Source: Paenibacillus apiarius (lineage in GTDB: Bacteria; Bacillota; Bacilli; Paenibacillales; Paenibacillaceae). Taken from it: a DNA stretch of 64,000 bases. This document shows, piece by piece, positions 53,401-62,912 of the stretch; within the stretch, counting starts at the first letter, position 1; every line of letters starts with the position of its first letter. The stretch is from NCBI RefSeq assembly GCF_017052585.1, contig NZ_JAFFHZ010000001.1, forward strand, positions 3,587,001 to 3,651,000, read 5' to 3'. Below the pieces are notes generated by a model, which worked only from the letters and a program-made list of their open reading frames with translations, had not been told where the DNA came from and searched no databases. The position numbers and the translations under genes are program-made.

Positions 53401-54321
53401 ATGAAAGCATCAACCTCATCGTCCGCTGCAATAGCTGCGGCGAGCGAACCGTCCATGCTGCAGGAGGCTTGGTTTGCGCTGCGGCAGTGGAGCAAGCTGT
53501 TCCTCCGCAACAAGCTTGCCGCGCTCGGCCTCTTCCTGATCGTGTTATGGACGCTCTTTGCCATTGCCGCGCCGCTTGTCGCGCCTTATGCGCCGGATGC
53601 TACGCAGCTGGAAGCGAAGCTGCAGGGTCCGAGCGGAACGCATTGGTTCGGAACGGACCAGTTCGGCCGGGACATTTTCAGCCGTGTCGTATACGCAGCG
53701 CGCATATCGATTTGGACCGGGCTTATCGCCGTCGGAATTTCCTTCTTCATCGGCGTTCCGCTCGGCGGCATCGCCGCTTATTATGGCGGCTGGATCGGGA
53801 ATCTCATCATGCGCGTAATGGACATTTTTCTTGCGTTTCCTTCGCTTATTCTGGCGATGGCTATCGCAGCCGCCATGGGTCCTGGCCTCATTAGCGCGAT
53901 GATGGCGGTAGGGATCGTCGGCATTCCGGAGTTCGCCCGTCTCATGTATAGCCAGACAATCTACTTGAAGGAACGCGAATTCGTGGAGGCGAGCCGTTCC
54001 ATCGGGGTGAAGGATAGCGCCATTCTTGTCAGGCATATTTTCCCGAACGCGCTGGCTCCGCTGCTTGTCCGCATTACGCTCGGGATGGGCTTTGCCATTT
54101 TGACGGCAGCGAGCTTGAGCTTTCTCGGCCTTGGCGTTCGACCGCCGCTTGCGGAATGGGGGGCGATGATATCCGAAGGACGCGAGTACATTATTACCGG
54201 CGAATGGTGGCTCGTTACGTTCCCGGGGCTTGCCATAGCAACGACAATACTCGGTTTCAACCTGCTCGGCGACGGGCTGCGCGACGTGCTTGACCCGCGG
54301 CTTCGCACGAGCCGCAAATAA
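53401..54321 (+). CDS. dppC: Oligopeptide ABC transporter permease, DppC type
   Basis: A 306-residue permease: TM1 near 40-62, the conserved HWFGTDQFGRDIFSRVVYAAR segment, and EAA loop FVEASRSIGVKDSAILVRHI, ending in GDGLRDVLDPRLR. The start is ATG 53401, eight bases after AGGAGGTG. The Ser/Ala-rich first 20 residues are cytoplasmic. It forms the membrane channel with DppB. Confidence 0.9.
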   Translation: MKASTSSSAAIAAASEPSMLQEAWFALRQWSKLFLRNKLAALGLFLIVLWTLFAIAAPLVAPYAPDATQLEAKLQGPSGTHWFGTDQFGRDIFSRVVYAARISIWTGLIAVGISFFIGVPLGGIAAYYGGWIGNLIMRVMDIFLAFPSLILAMAIAAAMGPGLISAMMAVGIVGIPEFARLMYSQTIYLKEREFVEASRSIGVKDSAILVRHIFPNALAPLLVRITLGMGFAILTAASLSFLGLGVRPPLAEWGAMISEGREYIITGEWWLVTFPGLAIATTILGFNLLGDGLRDVLDPRLRTSRK

Positions 54322-54359
54322 GCAATGATTCCAGTTTGAACATCCAGGGGGAGGAAAAA

Positions 54360-55973
54360 ATGATGAAACGAAGCAACTTGATGATGGCCATTGCATTGAC
54401 GCTCATTTTGACTTTGGTTGCGGGCTGCGCGCCAAAGGCGAATCAAGCCGGAGGAGAGAGCTCTGCCGGCGCAACGGGAGAACAAACGAATGCGCCTGCG
54501 AATGGCGCCGGCGGCAAGACGCTGACCGTCGCATATTCCGAAGGCGGGCAGACGCTCGATCCGGCGGAAGCGAACGATCTGACTTCTGATACATTGGTGC
54601 TGTCCACCTATGATCAGCTCGTAACGTATGGCGTCAAAAATGTAGATGGCGCGGATATCGCTGCCACGGAAGAAATCAAGCCGATGCTGGCCGAGTCGTG
54701 GGACGTATCCGATGACCAGAAGACGTATACGTTCAAGCTGCGCAAGGACGTGAAGTTCCATAGCGGCAATCCGCTGAATGCCGATGCGGTCGTGTTCTCG
54801 CTCGATCATATCAAAAACTCGAACTCGGGCGGATTTTTGTATCAGCAGGCTTCTATCGAGTCGTTCCGCAAGGTGGATGATAATACGGTGGAAGTGAAGC
54901 TGGAGCGTCCGAACCATATGTTTTTGCAAATCTTGGCGATGTACTCCTTCTCGGTCATCGATCCGCAAGCGATAGAAGGGGATGCGAATGAGTTCTTGAA
55001 GACGAAGACGGCCGGTTCCGGTCCGTTCAAGCTTGAAAAATGGGATCCTTCCTCCGAAGCTGTGTTCGTAGCGAACGACAATTACTGGCAGGAGCGGGCC
55101 AAGCTGGACAAAGTTGTCATGAAGTTCATGAAGGAAGCATCGTCCCGCACGATGCTGCTGAACAAAGGCGACATTGATCTGGCCATGGAAATTCCGCCGA
55201 AGGATGTCGATACGCTGAAGCAGAACAGCGGGCTGACTGTACGTTCGGATGCGAGCAACCGCATTTTGTATATGGGTCTGAACAATAATGTGAAGCCGTT
55301 CGACAATCCGAAGGTGCGTCAAGCGATCGGATATGCGATTCCGCATGAATTGCTCTTGAAGGACGTCATGTACGGACAAGCCAAGCAAATGAAGAGCATC
55401 GTGGCAAGCAATACGCCTGGTTTCTCCGATAAGGGCTATGTGTATGAATATAACTTGGACAAAGCGAAACAACTGCTGAAGGAAGCAGGCTACGAGGATG
55501 GCTTCCAGTTCGATTTCACGCTGGGCTCCGGCTTTAAAGACTGGGAAGACGCCGCTACGGTCATTCAAGCAGAGTTGAAGAAGATCGGCGTCACGATGAA
55601 CATCAACAAGTTGGCGCGCGCGCAGTTCCTGGAACAGCTTCGCACCGGCAACGTGCAGGCATTCATGTCGAAATGGACCTCGTTCGTCAATGATCCGGAA
55701 TATCATCTTGGGTTCTTGGTGGATAGCGAAAGCTCGTCCAACTATGTGCATTACAACAATGCGAAGGTGAATGAGCTGCTGAAGGAAGCAGCCGTCGAGA
55801 CGGACATGACGAAGCGCAACGGAATGTACGAAGAGATCCAAAGCTTTATTAATACGGACATGCCTTACGTGTACATGTACGAATATAACCGCCTCGTGGC
55901 ATTTAAGAACAACGTGAAAGGTTATATTTTCTTCCCGGATGAATGCTTGCGTTTTTACCCGATTTCAAAATAA
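54360..55973 (+). CDS. dppA: Peptide-type solute-binding lipoprotein, DppA type
   Basis: A 537-residue family-5 solute-binding protein. The lipoprotein signal ends LTLVAGC (Cys about 23) and is followed by a Gly/Ala/Ser-rich spacer. The core has LAESWDVSDDQKTYTFKLRKDVKFHSG, NDNYWQERAKLDKVVMKF, VRQAIGYAIPHELLLKDV. The start at 54360 has GGGGGAGGAAAA upstream. Substrates of the family are mostly peptides but also other compounds such as opines, glutathione and sugars; with an M20 amidohydrolase in the operon, an N-acyl amino acid or peptide is likely. Confidence 0.9.
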   Translation: MMKRSNLMMAIALTLILTLVAGCAPKANQAGGESSAGATGEQTNAPANGAGGKTLTVAYSEGGQTLDPAEANDLTSDTLVLSTYDQLVTYGVKNVDGADIAATEEIKPMLAESWDVSDDQKTYTFKLRKDVKFHSGNPLNADAVVFSLDHIKNSNSGGFLYQQASIESFRKVDDNTVEVKLERPNHMFLQILAMYSFSVIDPQAIEGDANEFLKTKTAGSGPFKLEKWDPSSEAVFVANDNYWQERAKLDKVVMKFMKEASSRTMLLNKGDIDLAMEIPPKDVDTLKQNSGLTVRSDASNRILYMGLNNNVKPFDNPKVRQAIGYAIPHELLLKDVMYGQAKQMKSIVASNTPGFSDKGYVYEYNLDKAKQLLKEAGYEDGFQFDFTLGSGFKDWEDAATVIQAELKKIGVTMNINKLARAQFLEQLRTGNVQAFMSKWTSFVNDPEYHLGFLVDSESSSNYVHYNNAKVNELLKEAAVETDMTKRNGMYEEIQSFINTDMPYVYMYEYNRLVAFKNNVKGYIFFPDECLRFYPISK

Positions 55974-56018
55974 GAGATAGAGATTGCAACGGATATGGAT
56001 AAACAGGAGGGGATTGCG

Positions 56019-57278
56019 GTGAACGAATGGAAGCAACGCTGGTTAGACGAAGTGGAACAACGCAGAGACGAATTGCTGGGCTTGTGCTCGAAGCTCATTC
56101 AATTCCCAACAGAGAATCCTCCCGGGGACTCGCGTGAAATCAGTCAATTCATTATCGACTACTTGGCAGAGGTCGGCATAGAGACGAAGGTGCATGACGC
56201 AGGCGATAATATGCTGAATCTAATTGCGACGATCGGCGATGAAGCCGCTTCGGATCGCCATCTAATCTATTGCGGCCATACAGATGTCGTGCCGGCAGGC
56301 GACCGTTCCCGCTGGAATTTCGACCCGTTCTGTGGCGAGGTGCGGGACGGATATGTGCTTGGACGCGGGGCGAGCGATATGAAATGCGGTTTGGCGGGAC
56401 TTATTTTCAGCGTAAAGCTGCTGAAGGAACTGCAAGTTCCGCTTCAAGGCAGACTGTCGCTGCTTATCGTGCCGGATGAGGAAACCGGCGGCCACCTCGG
56501 CGTGCCGTGGGTATTCGAACGGAAGCTCATTCATGGCACGGCGGCGGTCATTGCCGAGCCGTCGCATCCGCTGCATCCGACAATCGGGCAGAAGGGCAGC
56601 TGCTGGTTCAACTTCACGGTGACGGGAACGCCGGGACACGGCAGCTTGTCTCCGCTGCTCGGAGACAATGCGATTATGAAGGCGGCCGCAGCCGTTCAGG
56701 CGCTGCAGCAGCTGCATCACTATCCGGTGGAGCTGCCGAATGAAGTGAAGGACATTATCGAAGTGACGAAGCGCTATATCGCGGAAAAAGAAAATGCAGA
56801 TTTCTCCGCCATCATCGACCGCGTGTCGGTCAATGTAGGCCTCATCGAAGGCGGAACGAAGACGAACGTCGTGCCTGACCGCTGTACGGTCAGTGTCGAT
56901 ACGCGCCTGCCGTTCGGAGTCGAACCAAGCCAAGTGCTGGCCGAGGCGAAGCGGCTGCTCTCCGAGATCGGCATTGAGACGGAGCTTCACCCTGAAGGCT
57001 TCCAAGGATTGGCCAACTGGACGCCGCCGACCGATCCGATCGTGGAGGAGCTTGTGCAGCATATATGCGACGTGAAGCAGGAAGAAGGATACGGAGTATT
57101 GCAATGGGCTTCCAGCGATGCGCGGCATTTCCGCCGCGCCGGCATTCCGGTGCTGCAATACGGTCCGGCAGAGCTGTCCACGATACACGGCTTCAACGAA
57201 AAAGCTCCGGTGCAGGATGTGGTGGATGCAGCCAAGGTGTATGCGTTGACCGCGCTCAGCTACTTGGGTGGTGAGTAA
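56019..57278 (+). CDS. M20-family zinc amidohydrolase (ArgE/DapE/carboxypeptidase type)
   Basis: A 419-residue metallopeptidase. Metal-site motifs: [11 protein letters not shown] (His and its partner Asp), [13 protein letters not shown] (bridging Asp), [10 protein letters not shown] (catalytic Glu-Glu) and AEPSHP (Glu ligand), with the last His in [11 protein letters not shown]. The lid domain (about 185-300) contains GTPGHGSLS. It probably cleaves an acyl or peptide bond of the compound brought in by the surrounding transporter. The start is GTG 56019, preceded by AGGAGGGG. It lies between dppA and dppD, one base before the latter. Confidence 0.9.
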   Translation: MNEWKQRWLDEVEQRRDELLGLCSKLIQFPTENPPGDSREISQFIIDYLAEVGIETKVHDAGDNMLNLIATIGDEAASDRHLIYCGHTDVVPAGDRSRWNFDPFCGEVRDGYVLGRGASDMKCGLAGLIFSVKLLKELQVPLQGRLSLLIVPDEETGGHLGVPWVFERKLIHGTAAVIAEPSHPLHPTIGQKGSCWFNFTVTGTPGHGSLSPLLGDNAIMKAAAAVQALQQLHHYPVELPNEVKDIIEVTKRYIAEKENADFSAIIDRVSVNVGLIEGGTKTNVVPDRCTVSVDTRLPFGVEPSQVLAEAKRLLSEIGIETELHPEGFQGLANWTPPTDPIVEELVQHICDVKQEEGYGVLQWASSDARHFRRAGIPVLQYGPAELSTIHGFNEKAPVQDVVDAAKVYALTALSYLGGE

Positions 57279-57279
57279 A

Positions 57280-58260
57280 ATGGAACCGGTGCTGCAAGTC
57301 GAACAGCTGGAAACAGAGTTTGTTACGAACGGGGGCGTCTTCAAGGCGGTGGACGGCGTAAGCTTCCATGTGCACCAAGGAGAAACGCTCGGCGTTGTCG
57401 GCGAATCGGGCTGCGGCAAGAGTGTAACCTCGTTGTCCATCATGGGACTCCTGCCGAAGAAGATCGGGCGGGTGAAGGGAGGGCGCATTCAATTTCATGG
57501 AAGCGACCTGCTGAATGTCCCGGAGAAGCAGATGAGGTCCATTCGCGGCAATCGCATCGCTATGATTTTTCAGGAGCCGATGACTTCGCTCAATCCGGTA
57601 TTCCGTATCGGCGATCAATTGGCGGAGGCCATCCAGCTTCACATGCAGCTGAAGCGCAAGGAGGCGATGAGGCATGCCGTCGACATGCTGCGCAAGGTCG
57701 GCATCCCTCATCCCGAGTCGGTGGCGCAGGAATATCCGCACCAGCTCTCGGGCGGAATGCGGCAGCGGGTCATGATAGCGATGGCGATGTCCTGCAATCC
57801 CGAGGTGCTGATCGCCGATGAGCCGACGACGGCGCTTGACGTGACGATTCAAGCGCAAATTTTGGATTTGATGCGCCAGCTGCAGGAAGAAGAGAAGACG
57901 TCAATCCTGCTCATTACCCACGACCTCGGGGTCGTCGCGGAGATGTGCCACCGCGTGGTTGTCATGTACGCGGGGCAGGTCGTAGAGGAGGCGGATGTGG
58001 ACACGCTGTTCGAATCGCCTCAGCATCCATATACGCAGGGGCTGCTGTCATCGCTGCCGCAGCTTGCCGGAGAGCAGGAGCGGCTGGAATCGATACCCGG
58101 CACGGTGCCGAGCCCGCTTAATATGCCGCCAGGCTGCCGCTTCGCGCCGCGCTGCAAATATCGCGTGGAAGCGTGCGAACAAGTGCAGCCCGGGCTGACG
58201 GATTTGGGAGATGGGCACCGTTGCCGTTGTCTGCTCGTTGAGAAGGGGGTGGCGCGATGA
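57280..58260 (+). CDS. dppD: Peptide ABC transporter ATPase, DppD type
   Basis: A 326-residue ATPase: Walker [14 protein letters not shown], signature [15 protein letters not shown], Walker [14 protein letters not shown], and the C-terminal iron-sulfur-type Cys cluster of this subfamily ([14 protein letters not shown], then CRCL). The ATG at 57280 follows the peptidase stop by one base, indicating translational coupling. It overlaps dppF by four bases. Confidence 0.92.
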   Translation: MEPVLQVEQLETEFVTNGGVFKAVDGVSFHVHQGETLGVVGESGCGKSVTSLSIMGLLPKKIGRVKGGRIQFHGSDLLNVPEKQMRSIRGNRIAMIFQEPMTSLNPVFRIGDQLAEAIQLHMQLKRKEAMRHAVDMLRKVGIPHPESVAQEYPHQLSGGMRQRVMIAMAMSCNPEVLIADEPTTALDVTIQAQILDLMRQLQEEEKTSILLITHDLGVVAEMCHRVVVMYAGQVVEEADVDTLFESPQHPYTQGLLSSLPQLAGEQERLESIPGTVPSPLNMPPGCRFAPRCKYRVEACEQVQPGLTDLGDGHRCRCLLVEKGVAR

Positions 58261-59219
58261 CTGCGTTGCTGCAAGTGCGCAATCTAAAAAAGCATTATCC
58301 GATTCGCCAAGGACTGCTTAATAAACAGGTCGGTTCCGTGAAGTCGGTGGATGGCTTGAACTTCGACATATATGAAGGAGAGACGTTCGGCATCGTCGGC
58401 GAATCGGGCTGCGGCAAATCGACGACCGGCCGCTCGGTCTTGCGCTTGATTGAACCGACGGAAGGCGAAGTATGGTTTCAAGGACGCAACATTATGCAGC
58501 TTGGTCCGAAGGAGCTGCGCCTGTTGCGTCCCGAGATGAGCATGATCTTTCAAGATCCTTATGCATCGCTGAATCCGCGCTGGACCGTTCAGCGCATCTT
58601 GGAGGAGCCGCTTCAGACGCATCAATCGATGCGAACGGCGGAGCGCAAGCAGCGCGTGCAGGAGCTGATGGAGCGGGTGGGGCTGTCCGCATTTCAAGCG
58701 AACCGCTTCCCGCACGAATTTTCCGGAGGCCAGCGTCAGCGCGTCGGCATCGCCCGTGCCTTGGCGCTGAATCCGAAGTTCATTGTCTGCGACGAGCCGG
58801 TCTCGGCGCTAGACGTATCGATTCAGTCACAGGTGCTGAACTTGATGCAGGATCTGCAGGAGCAATCGAAGCTGACCTATATGTTTATTTCTCACGACTT
58901 ATCGGTCGTCAAGTTTTTGTGCACCCGCGTCGGCGTCATGTATCTTGGAAAAATGGTGGAGCTGGCGCCGAAGCGCAAGCTGTATGCCAATCCGTTGCAT
59001 CCATATACGAAGGCGCTCATGTCGGCCGTGCCTGTGCCGAATCCGAAGGCGAAGAAGGAGCGCATCGTGCTGACGGGCGAGGTGCCAAGCGCCAAGAACC
59101 CTCCCCAAGGCTGCGCCTTTCATCTCCGTTGCCCGATAGCGACGGAGCATTGCCGGAGCGTGCAGCCGGAGTGGCGGGAGGCTGATGAAGAACATTGGGT
59201 GGCTTGCCACAATTTATAA
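58257..59219 (+). CDS. dppF: Peptide ABC transporter ATPase, DppF type
   Basis: A 320-residue ATPase starting in an ATGA overlap with dppD. Walker [14 protein letters not shown], signature [15 protein letters not shown], Walker [15 protein letters not shown]-loop [11 protein letters not shown], and the C-terminal Cys motif [14 protein letters not shown]. It forms the heterodimeric motor with DppD. Confidence 0.92.
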   Translation: MTALLQVRNLKKHYPIRQGLLNKQVGSVKSVDGLNFDIYEGETFGIVGESGCGKSTTGRSVLRLIEPTEGEVWFQGRNIMQLGPKELRLLRPEMSMIFQDPYASLNPRWTVQRILEEPLQTHQSMRTAERKQRVQELMERVGLSAFQANRFPHEFSGGQRQRVGIARALALNPKFIVCDEPVSALDVSIQSQVLNLMQDLQEQSKLTYMFISHDLSVVKFLCTRVGVMYLGKMVELAPKRKLYANPLHPYTKALMSAVPVPNPKAKKERIVLTGEVPSAKNPPQGCAFHLRCPIATEHCRSVQPEWREADEEHWVACHNL

Positions 59220-59290
59220 TGCCTGCACGGTGGCCCCGTGCAAGGCCAATACGGACATCTATGATATCGAGCTGAAAGGGAGAGAAAATC

Positions 59291-60238
59291 ATGGCTTTAC
59301 TGCAAACGTTGCAAATATATGAAGCGGTAGACAATGCATTTACATCCGGCGAAGCGGTGAAGGAGCTGTTCAAGCCTTACCCGCTTGCTGACGTAAGTGT
59401 GCAGCGCGTTCATGGGGAAAAGGGATTTACAGATTTCATCCGCATCTTCATCCCGGGAACGGAAGGCAAGAGTCAGGGCGGACAAACGCCGAGCTTCGGT
59501 ATTGTCGGACGGCTGGGCGGACTGGGTGCGCGGCCGCAGCGCATCGGACTCGTCTCCGATGGCGACGGCGCAATTGCGGCGTTGGCGGCTGCGTTGAAGC
59601 TTGCCGACATGAGCGGGAAGGGTGACCGGTTGAAAGGGGATGTGTATATTACGACCCATGTATGCCCGGACGCACCGACCTTGCCGCATGAACCGGTTGA
59701 TTTCATGGATTCGCCCGTCGATATTGCGACGATGAACGAATACGAGGTGCTGGAAGAGATGGAAGCCATTTTGTCCATCGATACGACAAAAGGCAACCGT
59801 GTCATCAACCATAAAGGGATTGCCATTTCCCCGACGGTGAAAGAGGGCTACATCATGCGCATTAGCGATGATTTACTTCGGATTATGGAGATGACGACCG
59901 GACAGCATCCGGTCACGTTCCCGATTACGATGCAAGACATTACTCCATACGGCAACGGGCTGTATCACATTAACAGCATCTTGCAGCCTTGCGTGACGAC
60001 CGCCGCCCCGGTTGTAGGCGTCGCGATTACGGCACAGTCTACTGTACCGGGCTGTGGTACGGGAGCCAGCCATGAAGTGGATATTGCCTTGGCTGCTCGC
60101 TTCGCGGTGGAGGTAGCCAAGGAATTCACGAATGAAGTCTGTTCCTTCTATAATAAAGACGAGTTCGAGCACATGTTGAATTTATATGGACCGATGAATG
60201 CCCTGCAGACGCTGGGCAGACCGTTAGCGGAGGTCTAG
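59291..60238 (+). CDS. DUF1177 family protein
   Basis: A 315-residue soluble protein of the uncharacterised DUF1177 family. Conserved-looking stretches include GIVGRLGGLGARPQRIGLVSDGDGA, THVCPDAPTLPHEPVDFMDSP, CVTTAAPVVGVAITAQSTVP and GCGTGASHEVDIALAARF. The His, Asp and Glu content suggests a metal- or substrate-binding enzyme but no known active site is recognised. It lies 71 bases after dppF and is followed by AroM, a pairing that I recall in other genomes. Ribosome binding site AAGGGAGAG. A role in the catabolism of the imported compound is inferred from context only. Confidence 0.8.
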   Translation: MALLQTLQIYEAVDNAFTSGEAVKELFKPYPLADVSVQRVHGEKGFTDFIRIFIPGTEGKSQGGQTPSFGIVGRLGGLGARPQRIGLVSDGDGAIAALAAALKLADMSGKGDRLKGDVYITTHVCPDAPTLPHEPVDFMDSPVDIATMNEYEVLEEMEAILSIDTTKGNRVINHKGIAISPTVKEGYIMRISDDLLRIMEMTTGQHPVTFPITMQDITPYGNGLYHINSILQPCVTTAAPVVGVAITAQSTVPGCGTGASHEVDIALAARFAVEVAKEFTNEVCSFYNKDEFEHMLNLYGPMNALQTLGRPLAEV

Positions 60239-60365
60239 GACAAAGCGGCCGTTCAACGATCGGCAATTGGAGTTCGGCATCGGCATTCTGCATTCTACAG
60301 TCGGCATTCGGCCCAAGCGCTAAGTCGTCTCATATAGGCTCATGATGGGGAAAGGAGAGATTCGG

Positions 60366-61070
60366 ATGGAACGAAGCGATAGTTGGCAAGGCGTGAAAAT
60401 AGGGCTCATTACGATAGGTCAAGCGCCACGAACGGATGTGCAGCCGCTAATCGAGCGTTGGTTGGCCCCTTGCGCAGATGTGCTGCAAGTCGGCGTCTTA
60501 GACGGTATGACGCTGGCGCAGATTGAACGCGAGCTTGGCCCGCAGCGAGGCGAGTTCGTGCTGACGACGCGGCTGGCCGACGGTGAAGCTGTCGTCTTGT
60601 CCGCGGCGAAAACGGAAGAAGCCATGCAGCGCTTGATCGACGAATGTGAACGGAACGGCTGTCAAGTGATCGTCCTGCTCTGCACCGGAGCGTTCCGCAA
60701 TCTCGGCACTGAACGGGCCTTGTTGATTGAACCTGAACGTGTGCTGACTCCTGCTATTGCGAAGCTGGCGGGCAGGACTCCGCTTGGGCTTATTATTCCG
60801 CTTGCGGAGCAGGCAGAGGAGATGCGCCGGAAATGGGGAGCCTTCGACGCGGCGATTACGACAGCCGCGGCTTCCCCCTATACGGCAACGAGCGGGCAGA
60901 TCGCGGCGGCGGCACAGGAATTGAGAGCTGCGGGCGCCGGAATTATCGTGCTCGATTGCATGGGATACACGTTAGAACACCAATATATCGCCAGAGAGGC
61001 GAGCGGATGCTTCGTGCTGCTGTCGAGCAGCTTGCTGTTCAAACTGTTGACTGAGCTATGCGAGCTTTAA
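60366..61070 (+). CDS. AroM family protein
   Basis: A 234-residue protein of the AroM family, whose function is unknown. The fold resembles Asp/Glu or hydantoin racemases: IGLITIGQAPRTDVQPLIE at the start, VIVLLCTGAFRNL with a central Cys, and IIVLDCMGYTLEHQ with a second Cys, spaced like the two catalytic cysteines of racemases. A racemase or epimerase acting on an amino-acid derivative is therefore a fair hypothesis. The start at 60366 follows AAAGGAGAG. It is the last gene of the peptide cluster and ends at a terminator. Confidence 0.8.
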   Translation: MERSDSWQGVKIGLITIGQAPRTDVQPLIERWLAPCADVLQVGVLDGMTLAQIERELGPQRGEFVLTTRLADGEAVVLSAAKTEEAMQRLIDECERNGCQVIVLLCTGAFRNLGTERALLIEPERVLTPAIAKLAGRTPLGLIIPLAEQAEEMRRKWGAFDAAITTAAASPYTATSGQIAAAAQELRAAGAGIIVLDCMGYTLEHQYIAREASGCFVLLSSSLLFKLLTELCEL

Positions 61071-61084
61071 ATCTATAAGAGTCG

Positions 61085-61134
61085 AATACCGCCTGTTGTT
61101 TGCCGGGAGCAAGCAGCGGGCGGTATTTTATTTT
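61085..61134 (+). terminator. Rho-independent terminator after aroM
   Basis: AATACCGCC and GGCGGTATT form a 9-bp stem around a 25-base loop that has its own small hairpin, followed by TTTATTTT. Confidence 0.8.
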
Positions 61135-61179
61135 GAAGTGCCCCTGTCATGTTGCCACTTTATTCTTCTGGGAGATAGC

Positions 61180-61219
61180 CTGCCGTTCCATCCTTTGCCT
61201 CACTCTCCCCTCCATTCAG
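61180..61219 (+). repeat. Dispersed intergenic repeat, forward 40-bp copy
   Basis: CTGCCGTTCCATCCTTTGCC then TCACTCTCCCCTCCATTCAG. It aligns without gaps to the copies at 30186 and 47224 and lies between a terminator and the AT-rich gene remnant. Confidence 0.85.
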
Positions 61220-61225
61220 AGAATT

Positions 61226-61534
61226 GAAAGCACCCACTTTCCATTGATCAATGGAAGGCAGTCTTTTGTTCTTGTTCAAGTGTGGTTTAGATATGACCCT
61301 TCAAACCATGTTGTAAGTGAGACATTAAGAGCCAATGAGTCCCATTGGAATATTAACCCTTCAACTCTCGTGGACGATCAAGGTAACGAACACTGGGTTT
61401 CCGGCACATTGGCATGTGCTGTAGGTAAATTTAAAGTATCTCTCACACTTTCTGGCGGAGCAATCTCAACTACACATAGATTATATATTCAATGTGATGA
61501 TATTGATGTTGGTGGATGGATAGAAAATGGGTAG
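61226..61534 (+). pseudogene. 3' remnant of an AT-rich gene of unknown function
   Basis: About 100 codons, open to a stop at 61534 but without a credible start: upstream the frame runs into the dispersed repeat. The sequence (VLVQVWFRYDPSNHVVSETL ... LIQCDDI-like end, IDVGGWIENG) is not recognised. Base composition is more AT-rich than the neighbours, suggesting foreign origin. It is probably the tail of a gene cut off by rearrangement. The palindrome TTCCATTGATCAATGGAA lies at 61239-61256. Confidence 0.45.
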
Positions 61535-61592
61535 AATAATATTAATAACCTCACATATAAGGGGAGCAACTATGATTAAATGGAGGGATAAT

Positions 61593-61832
61593 ATGAGTAA
61601 AAAGCCACTTTGGTATCATATTTTATTATTAGTTGTTCTTTTGCCAGCCATAGAAGGATTGATTACAAACACACAAAGCTCCCATTTTAGAGTTATGATA
61701 TCCATAACAGCAGTGCTTTGGATTATAGGGATGATGGAAATTAGGAAAAATTTAAACGTGGCGATTTGGTTGTTAGTACTCTTTGCTCTAATGTTTATTT
61801 TAATGGCAGAAATATCAAAAATAAGCGCCTAG
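61593..61832 (+). CDS. Small membrane protein, unknown
   Basis: A 79-residue hydrophobic protein with three likely membrane segments (HILLLVVLLPAIEGLI, MISITAVLWIIGMM, VAIWLLVLFALMFILMA) and few charges. It is not recognised. GGAGGG lies five bases before the ATG at 61593; another in-frame ATG at 61572 also has a site (AAGGGGAGC). The AT-rich composition matches the remnant just upstream, so both may be parts of one acquired module; an immunity-type role would be speculation. Confidence 0.55.
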   Translation: MSKKPLWYHILLLVVLLPAIEGLITNTQSSHFRVMISITAVLWIIGMMEIRKNLNVAIWLLVLFALMFILMAEISKISA

Positions 61833-62353
61833 GCAATGGAGTAGTGCCAGAAAAACATACATATCTGAATTCGTCTAATCATTCTCAAGCATGTTCATTT
61901 TGGTAATGTGTAAAAATGAATCCAACCCGACAAAATCTTCCGGCAATGCGTGAGCGTGTTCGGATTATTAAATTATCCCCAATGCTTCTTTTTCCACGCC
62001 ATCCGGGTAGTTAGCGGCCCCAAAAGCCCAATGGAACAACCTTGAGCCACTTTCCGGTTATGCCATTAGTAGTTCTGGATTGCTTGGGCTTTTAGTGGGT
62101 CCTCATTCAGGCTCTATTTGGAATGTAACGTTGTTTTCCGCGTCAAATAACCCTCTATTTATTTGTTCTTAAATCTCTCCATTTTTTTTCATATCCTAAT
62201 TTCTACATGTTCATTTTAAAGTGAATTTGAAAGTGGACTCCAATTCTTCTTTTCTGCCGGTGCAGTGTTTCCAATCGCTGCAATGAGCGTTATTCAGACC
62301 TTGATTTTTAGACATAACACAGAACATGAGATCGGGCTTCCTTTTCCCATAGC

Positions 62354-62684
62354 CCTTAGATCCATTCTCCCTTTAAGTCAGAAAGGACAGCATTGGGGCC
62401 AAGGCGCTTAAGGCTTGCAGCAGACATCATTCGGTAGATTCGGCTAACTATGACAGCATTTTTACTTGATAGCGTTTAGCATCAGCATTACAGTGACATC
62501 TTCTGAAGGAAAGGGAGAATGAAGCAAAGGTTGCTAAGAGACTGAATCGGTGCCCTAGCACGTAAACGTGCCATCATCTGACGAAAGGGGAGAATGGAGC
62601 GAAGATTGTAGAAGAAGGCCAATCTCCCCTCTCAGCCGCGAACAATGCGCAGCCCTCTGAAGGAAGGGGAGAACGAAGCAAAGG
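62354..62684. repeat. Cluster of four dispersed-repeat copies
   Basis: A forward copy lies at 62354-62381 (CCTTAGATCCATTCTCCC, then TTTAAGTCAG) and reverse copies at 62503-62530, 62578-62605 and 62657-62684 (for example CTGAAGGAAGGGGAGAACG, then AAGCAAAGG). All are the same 28-base core. Reverse copies begin 75 and 79 bases apart. Opposed copies could pair in RNA. Confidence 0.8.
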
Positions 62685-62777
62685 CGTTGAAGAAGCGAAG
62701 CTCCTTTTTTACAAGATGGAGCGACTCAGTAGAATCGGAAGAAGGCGGGACATGTATGAAAGTCGCTTGCTTAGCCA

Positions 62778-62806
62778 TAGAATATTATGGAATATATTTG
62801 TATAAT
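62778..62806 (+). promoter_or_regulatory. Candidate promoter of the glycosyltransferase gene
   Basis: TAGAAT (62778-62783) and a perfect TATAAT (62801-62806) with a 17-base spacer, about 105 bases before the start codon. The -35 is weak. Confidence 0.45.
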
Positions 62807-62912
62807 TAAGGGAATCGTTTGTTTCCCTGCACTCTGGCACGTTTAGAAAGTGCGGTTCCGGTAATCTATCATGGTTCCCTCTTTTTTTAGGCCTCTATAA
62901 AGGAGCTCAGGT

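Larger units (their letters stand above)
61833..62912. other. Gene-free region with a cluster of dispersed repeats
   Basis: Just over 1 kb with no supported gene on either strand. It holds one forward and three reverse copies of the dispersed repeat (62354-62684), a further partial match near 62618-62638, and a promoter-like pair before the glycosyltransferase gene. AT content is high in the first half. Confidence 0.7.

Noticed and set aside
53961..55841. 626-codon minus-strand frame over dppC and dppA
   Set aside because: Length reflects codon bias in the sense genes; no domains and no translation start.
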